Shown piece after piece: positions 13,230-21,464 of a DNA stretch of 22,731 bases (positions within the stretch are counted from its first letter, which is position 1; each line of letters opens with the position of its first letter). The stretch spans positions 1 to 22,731 of the forward strand of contig CAYMTA010000067.1 of the NCBI GenBank assembly GCA_964393275.1, written 5' to 3'. This DNA is from SLRI01 sp964393275. Its GTDB lineage: Bacteria > Pseudomonadota > Alphaproteobacteria > Geminicoccales > Geminicoccaceae. The position numbers were made by a program, and so were the translations under genes. Under the pieces are notes generated by a model. It saw only the letters and a program-made list of their open reading frames with translations. It did not search any database and had not been told where the DNA came from.

Positions 13230-15944
13230 TCAAGCCCTGGCGAGGCAGAGATCGGGCACGGCGGCGGCGGGGATCGGCCGGCTCTTGAGGAAGCCCTGCC
13301 ATTCGTCGCAGCCGAAGGCGTGCAGCATGTCGAGCTGGACCGTGCTCTCGACGCCTTCCGCCACGACCCGCATGCCGAGCTCGTGGGCGAGCCCGATGAT
13401 CGCCCGCGCCAGGGTCGCGTCGCGGGGTCGGCTGGTCATGTTGCGAATGAACGAGCGATCGATCTTCACCCTTTGCACCGGAAACCGCTGCAGGTTGCTG
13501 AGCGACGAGAAGCCCGTGCCGAAATCGTCGAGGGCGAGGCTGACGCCCAGACGGTGCAGCGCGTGGATCGTGCGCTGGCTGCGCCGGTCCGCCTCGAGCA
13601 GCGCCGTCTCGGTCAGCTCGAGCTCGAGCTGCTCCGGCCGCAGCCGGGCGCCGTCGAGAAAGCGCCGGATCTGCCCGACGAGGTCGCCGCGGCGGATCTG
13701 CAGCGGCGAGATGTTGATGGCGAGCCGGTCCGGCACGAAGTCCTGATGCTGCCAGATCCTCAGGTCACGGGTCGTGCGGTCGAGCAGGAACGTGCCGAGC
13801 TGGCCGATCATCCCGCAATCCTCGGCGAGGCCGATGAACTGGTCCGGCGGCACCTGGCCGCGCTCCGGGTGCGACCAGCGCATCAGCGCCTCGAAGCCGA
13901 CCACCCGACCCGAGCCGACCTCGACCTGCGGCTGATAGACGAGCCCGAGCGCCGCGGCGTCGACGGCCCGCCTGAGGTCATTCTCGAGGCGCACCCGCTC
14001 GGCCGTGTCGCTGTGCAGCGCCGCGTCATAGAGGCGAAACGTGTTGCGTCCCTGCGACTTGGCCCAGTAGAGCGCCATGTCGGCATGACGCAGCAGCGTG
14101 TCGTGGTTCTCGGCGTCGACCGGATAGAGGCTGATGCCGAGGCTGGCGGTGATCCTGAGCTCGTGGCCGTCGAGGCGCATCGGCGCCTGCAGGCTGGCGA
14201 GGATCTTGCGCGCCGGAATGGTCGCGTCGTGCGGCTTGCGCAGGCCGCGCAGGATCAGGATGAACTCGTCGCCCCCCATGCGCGCCACGGTATCCTCGTC
14301 GCGGACCGCTTGCCGCAGACGCTCGCCGAGCTGCACCAGGAGCGCGTCGCCCATGGCGTGCCCGAGGCTGTCGTTGATCGCCTTGAAGCGGTCGAGGTCG
14401 AGGAATCCGACGGCGACCAGCTCGCCGCAACGCTGCGCGTGCTTGAGGATCTCGCCGAGCCGCTCGTTGAACAGGGTCCGGTTCGGCAGGCCGGTCAGGG
14501 GATCGTGGTTCGCCTGGTGCAGGATGACCGCCTGCGCCTCCTTCTGCCGCGTCAGGTCGCGGAGCGCCGCCACGTAGTAATCCCTGCCGTCGAGCGATGC
14601 CCGGTTGATCGTCAGCTCGAGCGGGAATCGGCTGCCGTCGCAGCGGGTGCCGGTCGCCTCGATGGACTGGCCGTCGGCGCCGGCGAGCAGCCGCGGCATC
14701 TGGCAGGCCTCGGCATCGTCGCCCACCAGGAGATCGGGCATCCTCTGGCCGCGCAGGGCTTCCCCTGTCGTCTCGAACAGGCGCTCGGCGGCGGGATTGG
14801 CGCTGTCGATCAGGCCGCGCTGGTCGAACGTGATGATCGCCTCGGTGACCGAGCCCATGATCGTTCGAAGGCGCGCCTCGCTGCGATTGAGGGCGGCCTC
14901 GCGGGCGACCGCGTCCGTGATGTCGGCGTAGATGCCGACCGTGCCGCCGTCCTCCATGCGCGATTCGCTGAGCTCGATGCAGCTTCCGTCGAGGAGCCGA
15001 AACTGGCAGGTGCCGCCGTCTCGCCGGCAGGCGAGGCGGGCCTCCCGCCAGATCGCGTAGGCGTCGTCGTCGAGCGCCAGCAGCGGCCGGATATGCCGAT
15101 CCAAAAGCTCGGTGAAGGGCAGCGCGACCGCGGCAGCGGGCACGCTCCGGAAGAACGAGCGAAAGCGGCTGTTGGAAAGGACGAGGCGGTCGCTCGCGTC
15201 CCAGATCGCGAAGCCCTCGTTCATGGCCTCGGTCGGCAGGGTGAGGCGGTCATGGGCGAGGCGCAGCGCGCCGAGGTTCTGGGTCAGCCGGTCCAGCATG
15301 GTGTTGACCGCCCGGCCGACCCTCGCGATCTCGTCCTGCCCCTCGATGACCGCGCGGGCCCGATTGTCGCCCCGGCTGATGCGGTCGGCCGTCTCCGCCA
15401 GGCGTTCGAGACGATGGCTCAGGAGATGGCCGAACCAGTAGGCGGTGAGCGCTATGAGGATGATGCCGGCTGCCGCGATCAGGCCGCCACGCCGATAGGC
15501 GTCGCGAAAGCTCGCATGGAGCGGGGCGTCGCTGAGGGTCAGGGCGAGCGTGCCGAGCTTGTGGTTGCCCGCCTTGATATCGATGATCCACTGGCCGGGC
15601 GCGAGCCTGGAGGTGTCCGGCTCGAAGCTGCCGCCGATGCGGTTCGGGTTCTTGGAGGCGACGATGCGACCGCCGAGATCGACCAGAACCATGTCCGTGA
15701 ACTTGCGCGAGCTCGTGGTCTCGGCGACGAACGCTTGCAGCTCCGTGTAATCGGTGGTCAAGAGGGCCACCCTGCCGAGATCGCTCAAGAGGGTGACGAA
15801 GTAGCGATCGGCGCGCTGCCAGAGGTCGACCTGGCTCGCCAGATGCTGACGCAGGGTGAAGAACAGGATGGCGGAGCAGAGCGCCAGTTGCAGCGCGAAC
15901 AGAGCGAGCGCGATGCGCCAGCGCAGCGACAGGCGACGCAGCAT
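13230..15944 (-). CDS. Membrane PAS-PAS-GGDEF-EAL protein (c-di-GMP synthesis/breakdown)
   Basis: The 904-residue receptor has a first membrane helix at about residues 10-31, an outside domain at 32-152, a second helix at 153-172, HAMP at about 172-222, PAS domains at about 235-345 and 355-468, GGDEF at about 475-635 and EAL at about 655-895. The GGDEF motif is intact (557-561), with an inhibitory RxxD site at 548-551. The EAL domain keeps Glu685-Ala-Leu-x-Arg, an Asn in the Asn-Ile-Ser segment near 744, Asp806-Asp807-Phe-Gly-Thr-Gly, Lys828 and Glu863, so both activities look possible. The ATG at 15944 shares a base with the stop of the PhnD-like gene (TGATG), predicting coupled translation. 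The outside domain is likely to respond to that binding protein. Confidence 0.94.
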   Translation of the reverse strand: MLRRLSLRWRIALALFALQLALCSAILFFTLRQHLASQVDLWQRADRYFVTLLSDLGRVALLTTDYTELQAFVAETTSSRKFTDMVLVDLGGRIVASKNPNRIGGSFEPDTSRLAPGQWIIDIKAGNHKLGTLALTLSDAPLHASFRDAYRRGGLIAAAGIILIALTAYWFGHLLSHRLERLAETADRISRGDNRARAVIEGQDEIARVGRAVNTMLDRLTQNLGALRLAHDRLTLPTEAMNEGFAIWDASDRLVLSNSRFRSFFRSVPAAAVALPFTELLDRHIRPLLALDDDAYAIWREARLACRRDGGTCQFRLLDGSCIELSESRMEDGGTVGIYADITDAVAREAALNRSEARLRTIMGSVTEAIITFDQRGLIDSANPAAERLFETTGEALRGQRMPDLLVGDDAEACQMPRLLAGADGQSIEATGTRCDGSRFPLELTINRASLDGRDYYVAALRDLTRQKEAQAVILHQANHDPLTGLPNRTLFNERLGEILKHAQRCGELVAVGFLDLDRFKAINDSLGHAMGDALLVQLGERLRQAVRDEDTVARMGGDEFILILRGLRKPHDATIPARKILASLQAPMRLDGHELRITASLGISLYPVDAENHDTLLRHADMALYWAKSQGRNTFRLYDAALHSDTAERVRLENDLRRAVDAAALGLVYQPQVEVGSGRVVGFEALMRWSHPERGQVPPDQFIGLAEDCGMIGQLGTFLLDRTTRDLRIWQHQDFVPDRLAINISPLQIRRGDLVGQIRRFLDGARLRPEQLELELTETALLEADRRSQRTIHALHRLGVSLALDDFGTGFSSLSNLQRFPVQRVKIDRSFIRNMTSRPRDATLARAIIGLAHELGMRVVAEGVESTVQLDMLHAFGCDEWQGFLKSRPIPAAAVPDLCLARA

Positions 15945-16792
15945 CAACCGCCGACCAGCCGACGCAGACGGGCGGTGTCGTACAGGGCGGGCTCCGCCGG
16001 AATGAACCCGCTCCAGCCGAAGGCGGCCAACAGGCTCTCGCCGGCCGGATGTCGATCGAGGTCGAGGACCACGGCCCGCAGCCGGGCCAGCATCGGCTCG
16101 CCGAGCGCGGCGTGCGCCACGAACAGAAGGCCCGGCACCGATCGGGTGTTGAACTTCGGCTCCAGCTCGGCCGCCGCGAAGGTGGCGAGCCGCCCCAGAA
16201 TGAACCCCGGTAGAACGCATGCCGCGGCTGTCCCGCTCACCACCGCATGGATGCAGCTCGCCTTCGTTCGATGGAACTCGACATGCACGCCGTCGGGGCC
16301 CAGGAGCCGCTGCTCCTCGAGCTCGCACATGGCGAGCTGGGCGACACCCGAGAGCCGGGGTGGCAGGGCCAGCACCCGCCCCCGCAGGTCATCGAAGCCG
16401 CGCAAGTCCAAGGTCCTGCCCGCGACGATGAACGCCGTCAGATCCTCGCGAACCCGACCGAGCGGCTGGTAGTCCTGGGCGGTGACCGCATCGGCGTAGA
16501 GGAAGGGGTGCACGAAGGCGATGTCGTAGCGGCCATCCCGCAGGAACCGGCGAAAGGATTCGAAGTCCGTCTTGGTCTGCAGGCTGATCGGCCGACCGAG
16601 CATTTCGGCGAAAGCGCTCGATATCGGCCCGAACCGCCGGCCGATCTCCAGGGCCTGCAGGAAGGGGAAGACGCCAAAGGCCAAGGGCGGCTCGGGGGCG
16701 GCTGGCGTTTCGGCAGCGGCCGACGTGGCGCGTATTGCCAGGCCGGCCACAAGGAGACGGAGGACATCGCGGCGGTCTGGTGCTGGCCACAT
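15944..16792 (-). CDS. PhnD/SsuA-like periplasmic substrate-binding protein (partner of the GGDEF-EAL receptor)
   Basis: The 282-residue protein has an N-terminal export signal with Arg7-Arg8 before a hydrophobic core (about 10-27), possibly Tat-type. The rest is a PhnD-like type-2 binding fold: an opening Phe-Gly-Val-Phe-Pro-Phe strand near 38-43, the Tyr-Asp-Ile-Ala-Phe-Val-His-Pro motif near 88-95, and the Lys-Ala-Ser-Cys region near 177-180, where PhnD relatives have Ser-x-x-Ala/Gly ligand contacts. Classical PhnD proteins bind phosphonate or phosphite for an ABC importer, but no permease or ATPase lies here. Instead the stop overlaps the start of a membrane GGDEF-EAL gene, so it probably senses a ligand and signals to that receptor. 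The ligand is unknown. GGAGAGGAA precedes the ATG at 16792. Confidence 0.88.
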   Translation of the reverse strand: MWPAPDRRDVLRLLVAGLAIRATSAAAETPAAPEPPLAFGVFPFLQALEIGRRFGPISSAFAEMLGRPISLQTKTDFESFRRFLRDGRYDIAFVHPFLYADAVTAQDYQPLGRVREDLTAFIVAGRTLDLRGFDDLRGRVLALPPRLSGVAQLAMCELEEQRLLGPDGVHVEFHRTKASCIHAVVSGTAAACVLPGFILGRLATFAAAELEPKFNTRSVPGLLFVAHAALGEPMLARLRAVVLDLDRHPAGESLLAAFGWSGFIPAEPALYDTARLRRLVGG

Positions 16793-16989
16793 GCCAGATC
16801 ATTCCTCTCCGGCGGGCGCGCCAATGGCGTCGGACGAGTCGCACCGCACCTTAAGTTCGAATTTCCCAGGCAGCCATAGAAACTTTAGGTTGTACGGGCC
16901 TCCCCGCGGACCGATCGACTTCAATCCGGAGCGAGGGTGCGATATGCCTTGGCCTGCAGATTTCATCCTCGTGTCTCGGAGAGTGTCGA
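16793..16989. promoter_or_regulatory. Divergent promoter region between PhnD-like and CitE-like genes
   Basis: The 197 bp separate two diverging genes and include an AT-richer stretch around 16850-16895, unlike the flanks. A possible plus-strand -10 (GATATG near 16941) with a poor -35 can be drawn, but I am not confident. No hairpin terminator is seen. Confidence 0.35.
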
Positions 16990-17868
16990 ATGTCGGTCTC
17001 GATCCGCCCGCGCCGGAGCGTCCTCTACATGCCCGGCTCCAACCCGCGGGCTCTCGCCAAGGGCCGCGACTTGCCGGCCGATGCGCTGATCCTGGATCTC
17101 GAGGATGCTGTGGCACCCGATGCCAAGGAAGCGGGACGCCAGGAGATTGCCGCCGCGCTGGCGGCGAAGGCGAGCTATGGGCCGCGCGAGCTGGTGGTCC
17201 GGGTCAATGCCCTCGACACGAGCTGGGGCCACGCCGACCTCGTCGCCATGGCCAAGGCCGGCGCCGATGCGATCCTGCTGCCCAAGGTCGAGAGCGCCGA
17301 CATGGTGCGCCGGGCGGCCGCCGTGCTCGACGGCGCCGGTGCCCCCGCCGATCTGGCGATCTGGTGCATGATGGAGACGCCGCGCGGGATTCTGCGGGCC
17401 GAGGACATCGCCGATCAGCCGAGGGTGGCGTGCCTCGTGATGGGCACATCCGACCTGACCAAGGACCTGATGGCCAGGCACACGGCGCTGCGCCTGCCGA
17501 TGCTGCCGTCGCTCGGCCTCTGCCTGCTTGCGGCCCGTGCCTCGGGCATTGCGATCATCGACGGCGTCTATCTCGATCTCGACGACCAGGCTGGCCTGGT
17601 CGCGGCCTGCGAGCAGGGGCGCGAGCTCGGGTTCGACGGCAAGACGCTGATCCACCCGAAGCAGATCGCCGCCGCCAACGACACGTTCGGGCCGACGGAG
17701 GAGGCCATCAGGTCGGCCAAGCGGATCATCGAAGCCTATGGCGAGGCGCTGCGCGACGGGCGCGGCGTCACGGTCCTGGATGGCAAGCTCGTCGAGAACC
17801 TGCACGTCGCGGAAGCGGAGCGGCTCGTGGCCCTGGCCGAAGCGATTGCCGCCCGTGCCGGCGCGTAG
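16990..17868 (+). CDS. HpcH/HpaI aldolase/citrate lyase family protein (CitE or malyl-CoA lyase-like)
   Basis: The 292-residue protein is a CitE-like TIM-barrel lyase. Visible family residues are Ser-Val-Leu-Tyr-Met-Pro-Gly-Ser at 10-17, Leu-Asp-Leu-Glu-Asp-Ala-Val at 35-41, Arg71 in Val-Arg-Val-Asn, Pro98-Lys99, metal ligand Glu129 in Met-Glu-Thr-Pro, Asp155 in Gly-Thr-Ser-Asp-Leu, and the C-terminal Gly-Phe-Asp-Gly-Lys-Thr-Leu-Ile-His-Pro motif at 214-223. Such enzymes make or cleave malyl-CoA, methylmalyl-CoA, citramalyl-CoA or similar esters, or hydrolyse malyl-CoA; the exact substrate cannot be read from sequence. It stands alone, without other citrate lyase subunits, which argues against true citrate lyase. 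The ATG at 16990 is preceded by GGAGAG. Confidence 0.92.
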   Translation: MSVSIRPRRSVLYMPGSNPRALAKGRDLPADALILDLEDAVAPDAKEAGRQEIAAALAAKASYGPRELVVRVNALDTSWGHADLVAMAKAGADAILLPKVESADMVRRAAAVLDGAGAPADLAIWCMMETPRGILRAEDIADQPRVACLVMGTSDLTKDLMARHTALRLPMLPSLGLCLLAARASGIAIIDGVYLDLDDQAGLVAACEQGRELGFDGKTLIHPKQIAAANDTFGPTEEAIRSAKRIIEAYGEALRDGRGVTVLDGKLVENLHVAEAERLVALAEAIAARAGA

Positions 17869-17892
17869 CCTGATGGCTACCCGCGGGATGCG

Positions 17893-18603
17893 TCAGGCGA
17901 TCAGGCGATAGGCGAGCGTCTCGCCACGCACCGACATGACGCCCTTGACCCAGTTCCCGGCGCCATCGAACCAGATGTCGCCGCTGCGTCCCGTCTCCGC
18001 GGCCAGGGTGAAGCGCTCCGCCGTCACCGGCCCTCGAGGGGTTTCGACCGTCTCGAGCCCATGACGCTGGGCGGCGAGATCGGTGAGCGTGACCTTCTGC
18101 GTGTCGACGAGCGCCTGCTGGCGGACGATGTCGACATTCCAGAAGGCGAGGTCGGTCATCGTGCCCAACGGCACCTGGATCGCCCGGTTGTCTTCGCCGC
18201 CCTCGACCTCCAGGCCATTGCCGCTTGCGCGGATCAAGGTCTGGCTCAGATCACCATTGTCATCGGTGCTGGCCCTGCTCTCGTGCAGCTGGCCATCGAT
18301 CCAGAGATCGTCGGCCGTCTGCTTGAACTGAAAGGCCGTGAAGAACGCGATCTTGACCTCGACCTCGATCGCCGTCCGGGCGCGATAGCCGTTGTCGGTA
18401 GGGGCGAAACGGACGGTGTGCCGCCCGATCTCGTCGCCGTCACGCAGAATGGCGAACGTGCGATCCGTGGGCACCGCCGCTGCCAGCAGACGTTTCGGCA
18501 GCGCCAGAAGGCCAAGGCCGGCGATGCCACCGGCCAGCAAATGCCGGCGATTGACTACATGTCTCCCAGGGATCGCGGTCGCGCCGAACATTCCCAAACC
18601 CAT
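17893..18603 (-). CDS. DUF6134-family exported protein
   Basis: The protein has a twin-arginine-type signal near its N-terminus: Asn-Arg-Arg-His-Leu-Leu-Ala-Gly followed by a hydrophobic core and an Ala-Ala-Ala end, so it should be exported folded. The remaining 190 residues are mostly beta-strand-like, as in the DUF6134 family, whose function is not known to me. I chose ATG 18603 because GGGAG lies eight bases upstream. The in-frame ATG at 18633 directly abuts the acylphosphatase stop (TGA then ATG) and is a real alternative if translation is coupled; it would add 10 residues. The gene ends 24 bp from the convergent CitE-like gene. Confidence 0.82.
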   Translation of the reverse strand: MGLGMFGATAIPGRHVVNRRHLLAGGIAGLGLLALPKRLLAAAVPTDRTFAILRDGDEIGRHTVRFAPTDNGYRARTAIEVEVKIAFFTAFQFKQTADDLWIDGQLHESRASTDDNGDLSQTLIRASGNGLEVEGGEDNRAIQVPLGTMTDLAFWNVDIVRQQALVDTQKVTLTDLAAQRHGLETVETPRGPVTAERFTLAAETGRSGDIWFDGAGNWVKGVMSVRGETLAYRLIA

Positions 18604-18633
18604 TCTGTCAGCTCCCACTGTGCAATCTGTCAT

Positions 18634-18906
18634 TCAGGCGGTCGGTCGTTGCGCGAACCCGGGGGCCGGCGTCGATCGGTCGGCCGATCGCTCGATTCTC
18701 TCGACCCGTGCCAGCCGCGGCCCATGGTGGCAACGCTCGACAACCGCTTCGACGGACTCGGGCGGGCCATGCAGGATGGCCTCGACAGTCCCGTCGACAC
18801 GATTGCGGGCCCAGCCGTCGACACCGTTCTCTTCGGCCACACGTGTCAGCCACGCCCGATAACCCACTCCTTGCACCCGCCCGAAGATGCGCAAGTGTAT
18901 TGCCAT
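18634..18906 (-). CDS. Acylphosphatase
   Basis: The 90-residue protein matches acylphosphatase, a small cytoplasmic enzyme that hydrolyses the carboxyl-phosphate bond of acyl phosphates. The phosphate-binding motif Gly-Arg-Val-Gln-Gly-Val-Gly-Tyr-Arg lies at 9-17, with catalytic Arg17, and Gly-Trp-Ala-Arg-Asn at 31-35 provides catalytic Asn35. The usual family length is about 90-100 residues, so it is complete. The C-terminal 15 residues are less typical. The ATG at 18906 has only a weak ribosome site. It is followed immediately by a start codon for the DUF6134 protein, suggesting co-transcription, though no functional relation is known. Confidence 0.93.
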   Translation of the reverse strand: MAIHLRIFGRVQGVGYRAWLTRVAEENGVDGWARNRVDGTVEAILHGPPESVEAVVERCHHGPRLARVERIERSADRSTPAPGFAQRPTA

Positions 18907-19091
18907 CGGTTAACCATAGGGTCCTATTCCGTCGGAAACTGGCATGATGATCGAAAAACGCAACATGGGATCGCTACGTTTTCGTCTCCGAGAGGCGTGT
19001 TCAGGTCGAGTTGTGACTCGACTGCAACCTGTCGCCACATGGGCGGGTGCTGCGAGCCGGGACTGATCTCCGTCGACAAGTGAAAGGCGAG
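18907..19091. promoter_or_regulatory. Divergent region with three short palindromes
   Basis: This 185-bp stretch separates the acylphosphatase and pseudokinase genes. It contains the perfect palindromes GGTTAACC (18908-18915) and TTCCGTCGGAA (18927-18937), and a perfect inverted repeat GTCGAGT-TGTG-ACTCGAC (19005-19022) about 70 bp before the pseudokinase start. These are candidate operator sites or leader hairpins. I could not assign a promoter. Confidence 0.45.
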
Positions 19092-20528
19092 CCTTTGCAG
19101 ATCGAGCCTCCCTCGTTAGCGGCGAAGCTGGAGCGTGATGGGACACTGCCGTGGCGTGAAGCGGCGGGCATGATGGCCGAGATCGCCCGCTTGCTCGACC
19201 GGCTGCATGCCCGGGGCAGGGTCCACGGCGGCGTCGAGCCCCTCGCGATTCTGTTTGTCGGCGGGGCCGTGCGTCTGGCCGACCCCTTGCCCGGGGTGAC
19301 CGCGCGCCAGGACGACATCCCTGCGCCGAGGATCGACGGTCGGCAGCACGATTTCGCGGCCCTCGGCCGGACCTTCGCCGCCATGCTCGGCGGGGATCGA
19401 AAGGTCGAGGAGCTGCCATCGGCCATGCGCGCTATTCTGGCAAGGTGTGGCGCACCTGATCCGGCCACAGGCTTCCGATCGGGCAACGAGATCGCCGAGG
19501 CTGTCGAGCTGGCGCTGGCCAAGGGCGATCCACACGCCAAGGCCAACCAACCGATCGAGCCGTCCGTCGAGGCTCGAAGCATCCCGCCCGCGCCACCGCG
19601 TGTCGCGTCCGCCGTGCCGGCCCAGCGGAGGCGAAAGCGCCCGGATCATCGACCTCTGCTCGCGTTGCTCGGCGGTCTCCTGCTGCTGGGCGGTGTCTCG
19701 ATCTATCACCTGCGTCCGACACCGCCCGTCCCGGCTCCGCCGGGACAGGCGGACAACATGCCGGTCGTGCCGCCGCGGGAGCCGGTCGAGCAGGACGACG
19801 CTCTGGTGGAGCTGCTCGCGACCCTGCCCGATCAGCCGCTGCCCCAGGAGCCTGACCGCCCCGCGACCGATGACCTGCTCCGGCAAGCTCTGGCCGACGC
19901 CGAGGGCCAGCCGTGCGGCCGGCTCGAGGTGGAGCGGTTCGGCCCGGCGCTGCGGCTGGTCGGGCGCACCGCCAGCGCCCGTGACCGGGAGTCGATCATG
20001 GCAAGGCTCGACCTGCCCGAGGATGCCGTGGATCCGGCCATCGTGGTCGACGATTCTGGCCGCTTCTGCCGTCTTTACGCCATCTTGAAGAAGTTGAGCA
20101 TCACCGCCCTGCCTCGCCTGGCGGATCTCTACCCGCGGCGCATCGATCATCGGCTCGGCGATGGCGAGCCGGTGATGGTCCTGGTGCGGATGCCAGCCGA
20201 GCCCAGCCATCTGACCGTCGACTACTTCACCGCGGACGACATGGTCGTGCATTTGCGCGTGGCCGAGGCTGGCGAGCCGAGCCTGCCGCCGTTCGAGGCT
20301 GTGCTGGTCGGCGATCCGGTCGGTGGACCAGCGCTGCGTGCGGGCCCGCCCTTCGGCAACGAGCTGATTCTCGTTCTCGCCAGCGCGGCGCCGCTGTTTT
20401 CGGCGCCGCGCCCAGGGATCGAGCAAGCCGGCACCTATCTCGATGCGCTCGAGGTGGCGCTCGGCAGGGGGCCGACCAAGGCGGTCGCCTCGACCCTGGC
20501 GCTCGAGGTTGTGCCAGTGACGCCCTGA
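19092..20528 (+). CDS. Degenerate Ser/Thr kinase-like domain with membrane helix and DUF4384-like outer domain
   Basis: The protein (478 residues from the TTG at 19092) begins in what looks like the C-lobe of a Hanks-type kinase: the alpha-E helix and catalytic loop at about residues 18-54. The usual His-Arg-Asp-x-Lys-Pro-x-Asn has become His44-Gly-Gly-x-Glu-Pro-x-Ala, and Asp-Phe-Gly is replaced by Ala-Asp-Pro at 62-64. The Gly-rich loop and Lys of the N-lobe are absent. It should not phosphorylate. A Pro-rich linker and Arg/Lys cluster precede one membrane helix (about 187-206). The rest is outside the membrane; its end resembles DUF4384 domains found on bacterial kinases. TTG 19092 is preferred for AAAGG seven to nine bases upstream; GTG at 19047 is an alternative. 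Confidence 0.75.
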   Translation, partial: PLQIEPPSLAAKLERDGTLPWREAAGMMAEIARLLDRLHARGRVHGGVEPLAILFVGGAVRLADPLPGVTARQDDIPAPRIDGRQHDFAALGRTFAAMLGGDRKVEELPSAMRAILARCGAPDPATGFRSGNEIAEAVELALAKGDPHAKANQPIEPSVEARSIPPAPPRVASAVPAQRRRKRPDHRPLLALLGGLLLLGGVSIYHLRPTPPVPAPPGQADNMPVVPPREPVEQDDALVELLATLPDQPLPQEPDRPATDDLLRQALADAEGQPCGRLEVERFGPALRLVGRTASARDRESIMARLDLPEDAVDPAIVVDDSGRFCRLYAILKKLSITALPRLADLYPRRIDHRLGDGEPVMVLVRMPAEPSHLTVDYFTADDMVVHLRVAEAGEPSLPPFEAVLVGDPVGGPALRAGPPFGNELILVLASAAPLFSAPRPGIEQAGTYLDALEVALGRGPTKAVASTLALEVVPVTP

Positions 20529-20627
20529 AACGGCTTGCTATCGGCTTCCTGGCGCGCTTGGAAGTTGAGGTGCCTGCCGGTTCTGCGCATTAATGGCTTT
20601 CCACTTCCGGACACACGCGACACGGCG

Positions 20628-21374
20628 ATGACGGATGACGACGAGCGAGGTCAGCGAGTTGCCGCCGCCGTCGATGCAGCAGGCCGTCGGCTCGAGCAGT
20701 TCGCCCAGATCGTGAGCCACGACCTCAAGTCGCCGCTGCGCGCCATCGGTCATCTGGCGCTCTTCCTGCGCGAGGACCTGGCGGAGACCGCCGACCCGCG
20801 GGTGCTCGAGCGTCTGGACAAGCTCGATCGTCAGGTGGCGAGAATGAGCCGGATGCTCGATGACCTTCGGGCCTACGTGCTTCCCGATCGTCGGGCCGGA
20901 GGAATCGAGAGGGTGGATCTCGAGGCGCTGGTCGCGGAGCTCGGCGAGCTGATCGGCCTGCCGGGCGGCTTCACCCTGCGGGCGGACGTCGAGCCTGCCC
21001 GGGTCGCAACCGATCGGGCCGCCTTGTCGCTGGTGCTGCGCAACCTGCTGGACAACAGCCTGAAGCACCACGACCGGTGTGCGGGGACGCTGCGCATCGA
21101 GGCCCGGCCCCATGGCGAGGATCGGCTTCGGTTCAGCGTGATCGACGACGGGCCGGGCATCGCGCGACAGGATCGCCAGCGGCTTCTAGAGCCTTGTCGC
21201 TATGCCGGCGGGGCGGATCGGGGCTCGGGCATGGGCCTGGCCTTCGTCCGGCGGGCCGTGGCGCGCCAGGGTGGGCGGGTCTGGGCCGAGGACGCCCCGG
21301 GGGGCGAGGCCGGACGGGGCGTGGCCTTCTGCTTCACCTGGCCGCTGGTCGGATGTGGCGGGATGGACGGCTGA
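20628..21374 (+). CDS. Soluble orphan sensor histidine kinase
   Basis: The 248-residue protein has a HisKA dimerisation helix with phospho-acceptor His31 in Ser-His-Asp-Leu-Lys-Ser-Pro-Leu, and a complete HATPase domain: N-box Asn139-Leu-Leu-Asp-Asn143, G1 box Asp-Asp-Gly-Pro-Gly-Ile near 173-178, G2 box Gly-Ser-Gly-Met-Gly-Leu at 199-204. There is no membrane helix and no sensor domain beyond a 20-residue N-terminus, so its input must come from a partner protein or the HisKA region. No response regulator gene is in the window. The ATG at 20628 is chosen because residues upstream in the same frame are not protein-like and start at a TTG without a ribosome site; the chosen start also has only a weak one. 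It follows the pseudokinase gene by 99 bp. Confidence 0.9.
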   Translation: MTDDDERGQRVAAAVDAAGRRLEQFAQIVSHDLKSPLRAIGHLALFLREDLAETADPRVLERLDKLDRQVARMSRMLDDLRAYVLPDRRAGGIERVDLEALVAELGELIGLPGGFTLRADVEPARVATDRAALSLVLRNLLDNSLKHHDRCAGTLRIEARPHGEDRLRFSVIDDGPGIARQDRQRLLEPCRYAGGADRGSGMGLAFVRRAVARQGGRVWAEDAPGGEAGRGVAFCFTWPLVGCGGMDG

Positions 21375-21464
21375 CCGCCAGGTCGTTCATGCTCCGCTCG
21401 TCATGACAGGCTCCTCGCATCGCCTGGAGGTCGAACGCGCGGGTGTCGACACGGGGCGTCTCAG

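Noticed and set aside
13320..16472. 1050-codon plus-strand frame opposite the GGDEF-EAL gene
   Set aside because: Antisense artefact; all catalytic motifs of the GGDEF and EAL domains are on the minus strand.
15944..16792. A phosphonate importer locus
   Set aside because: Only a PhnD-like binding protein is present; no ATPase, permease or C-P lyase genes lie nearby.
17869..17897. CCTGA...TCAGG repeat with inner CCCGCGGG between convergent genes as a bidirectional terminator
   Set aside because: The stems do not combine into one good hairpin and there is no T-tail on either strand.
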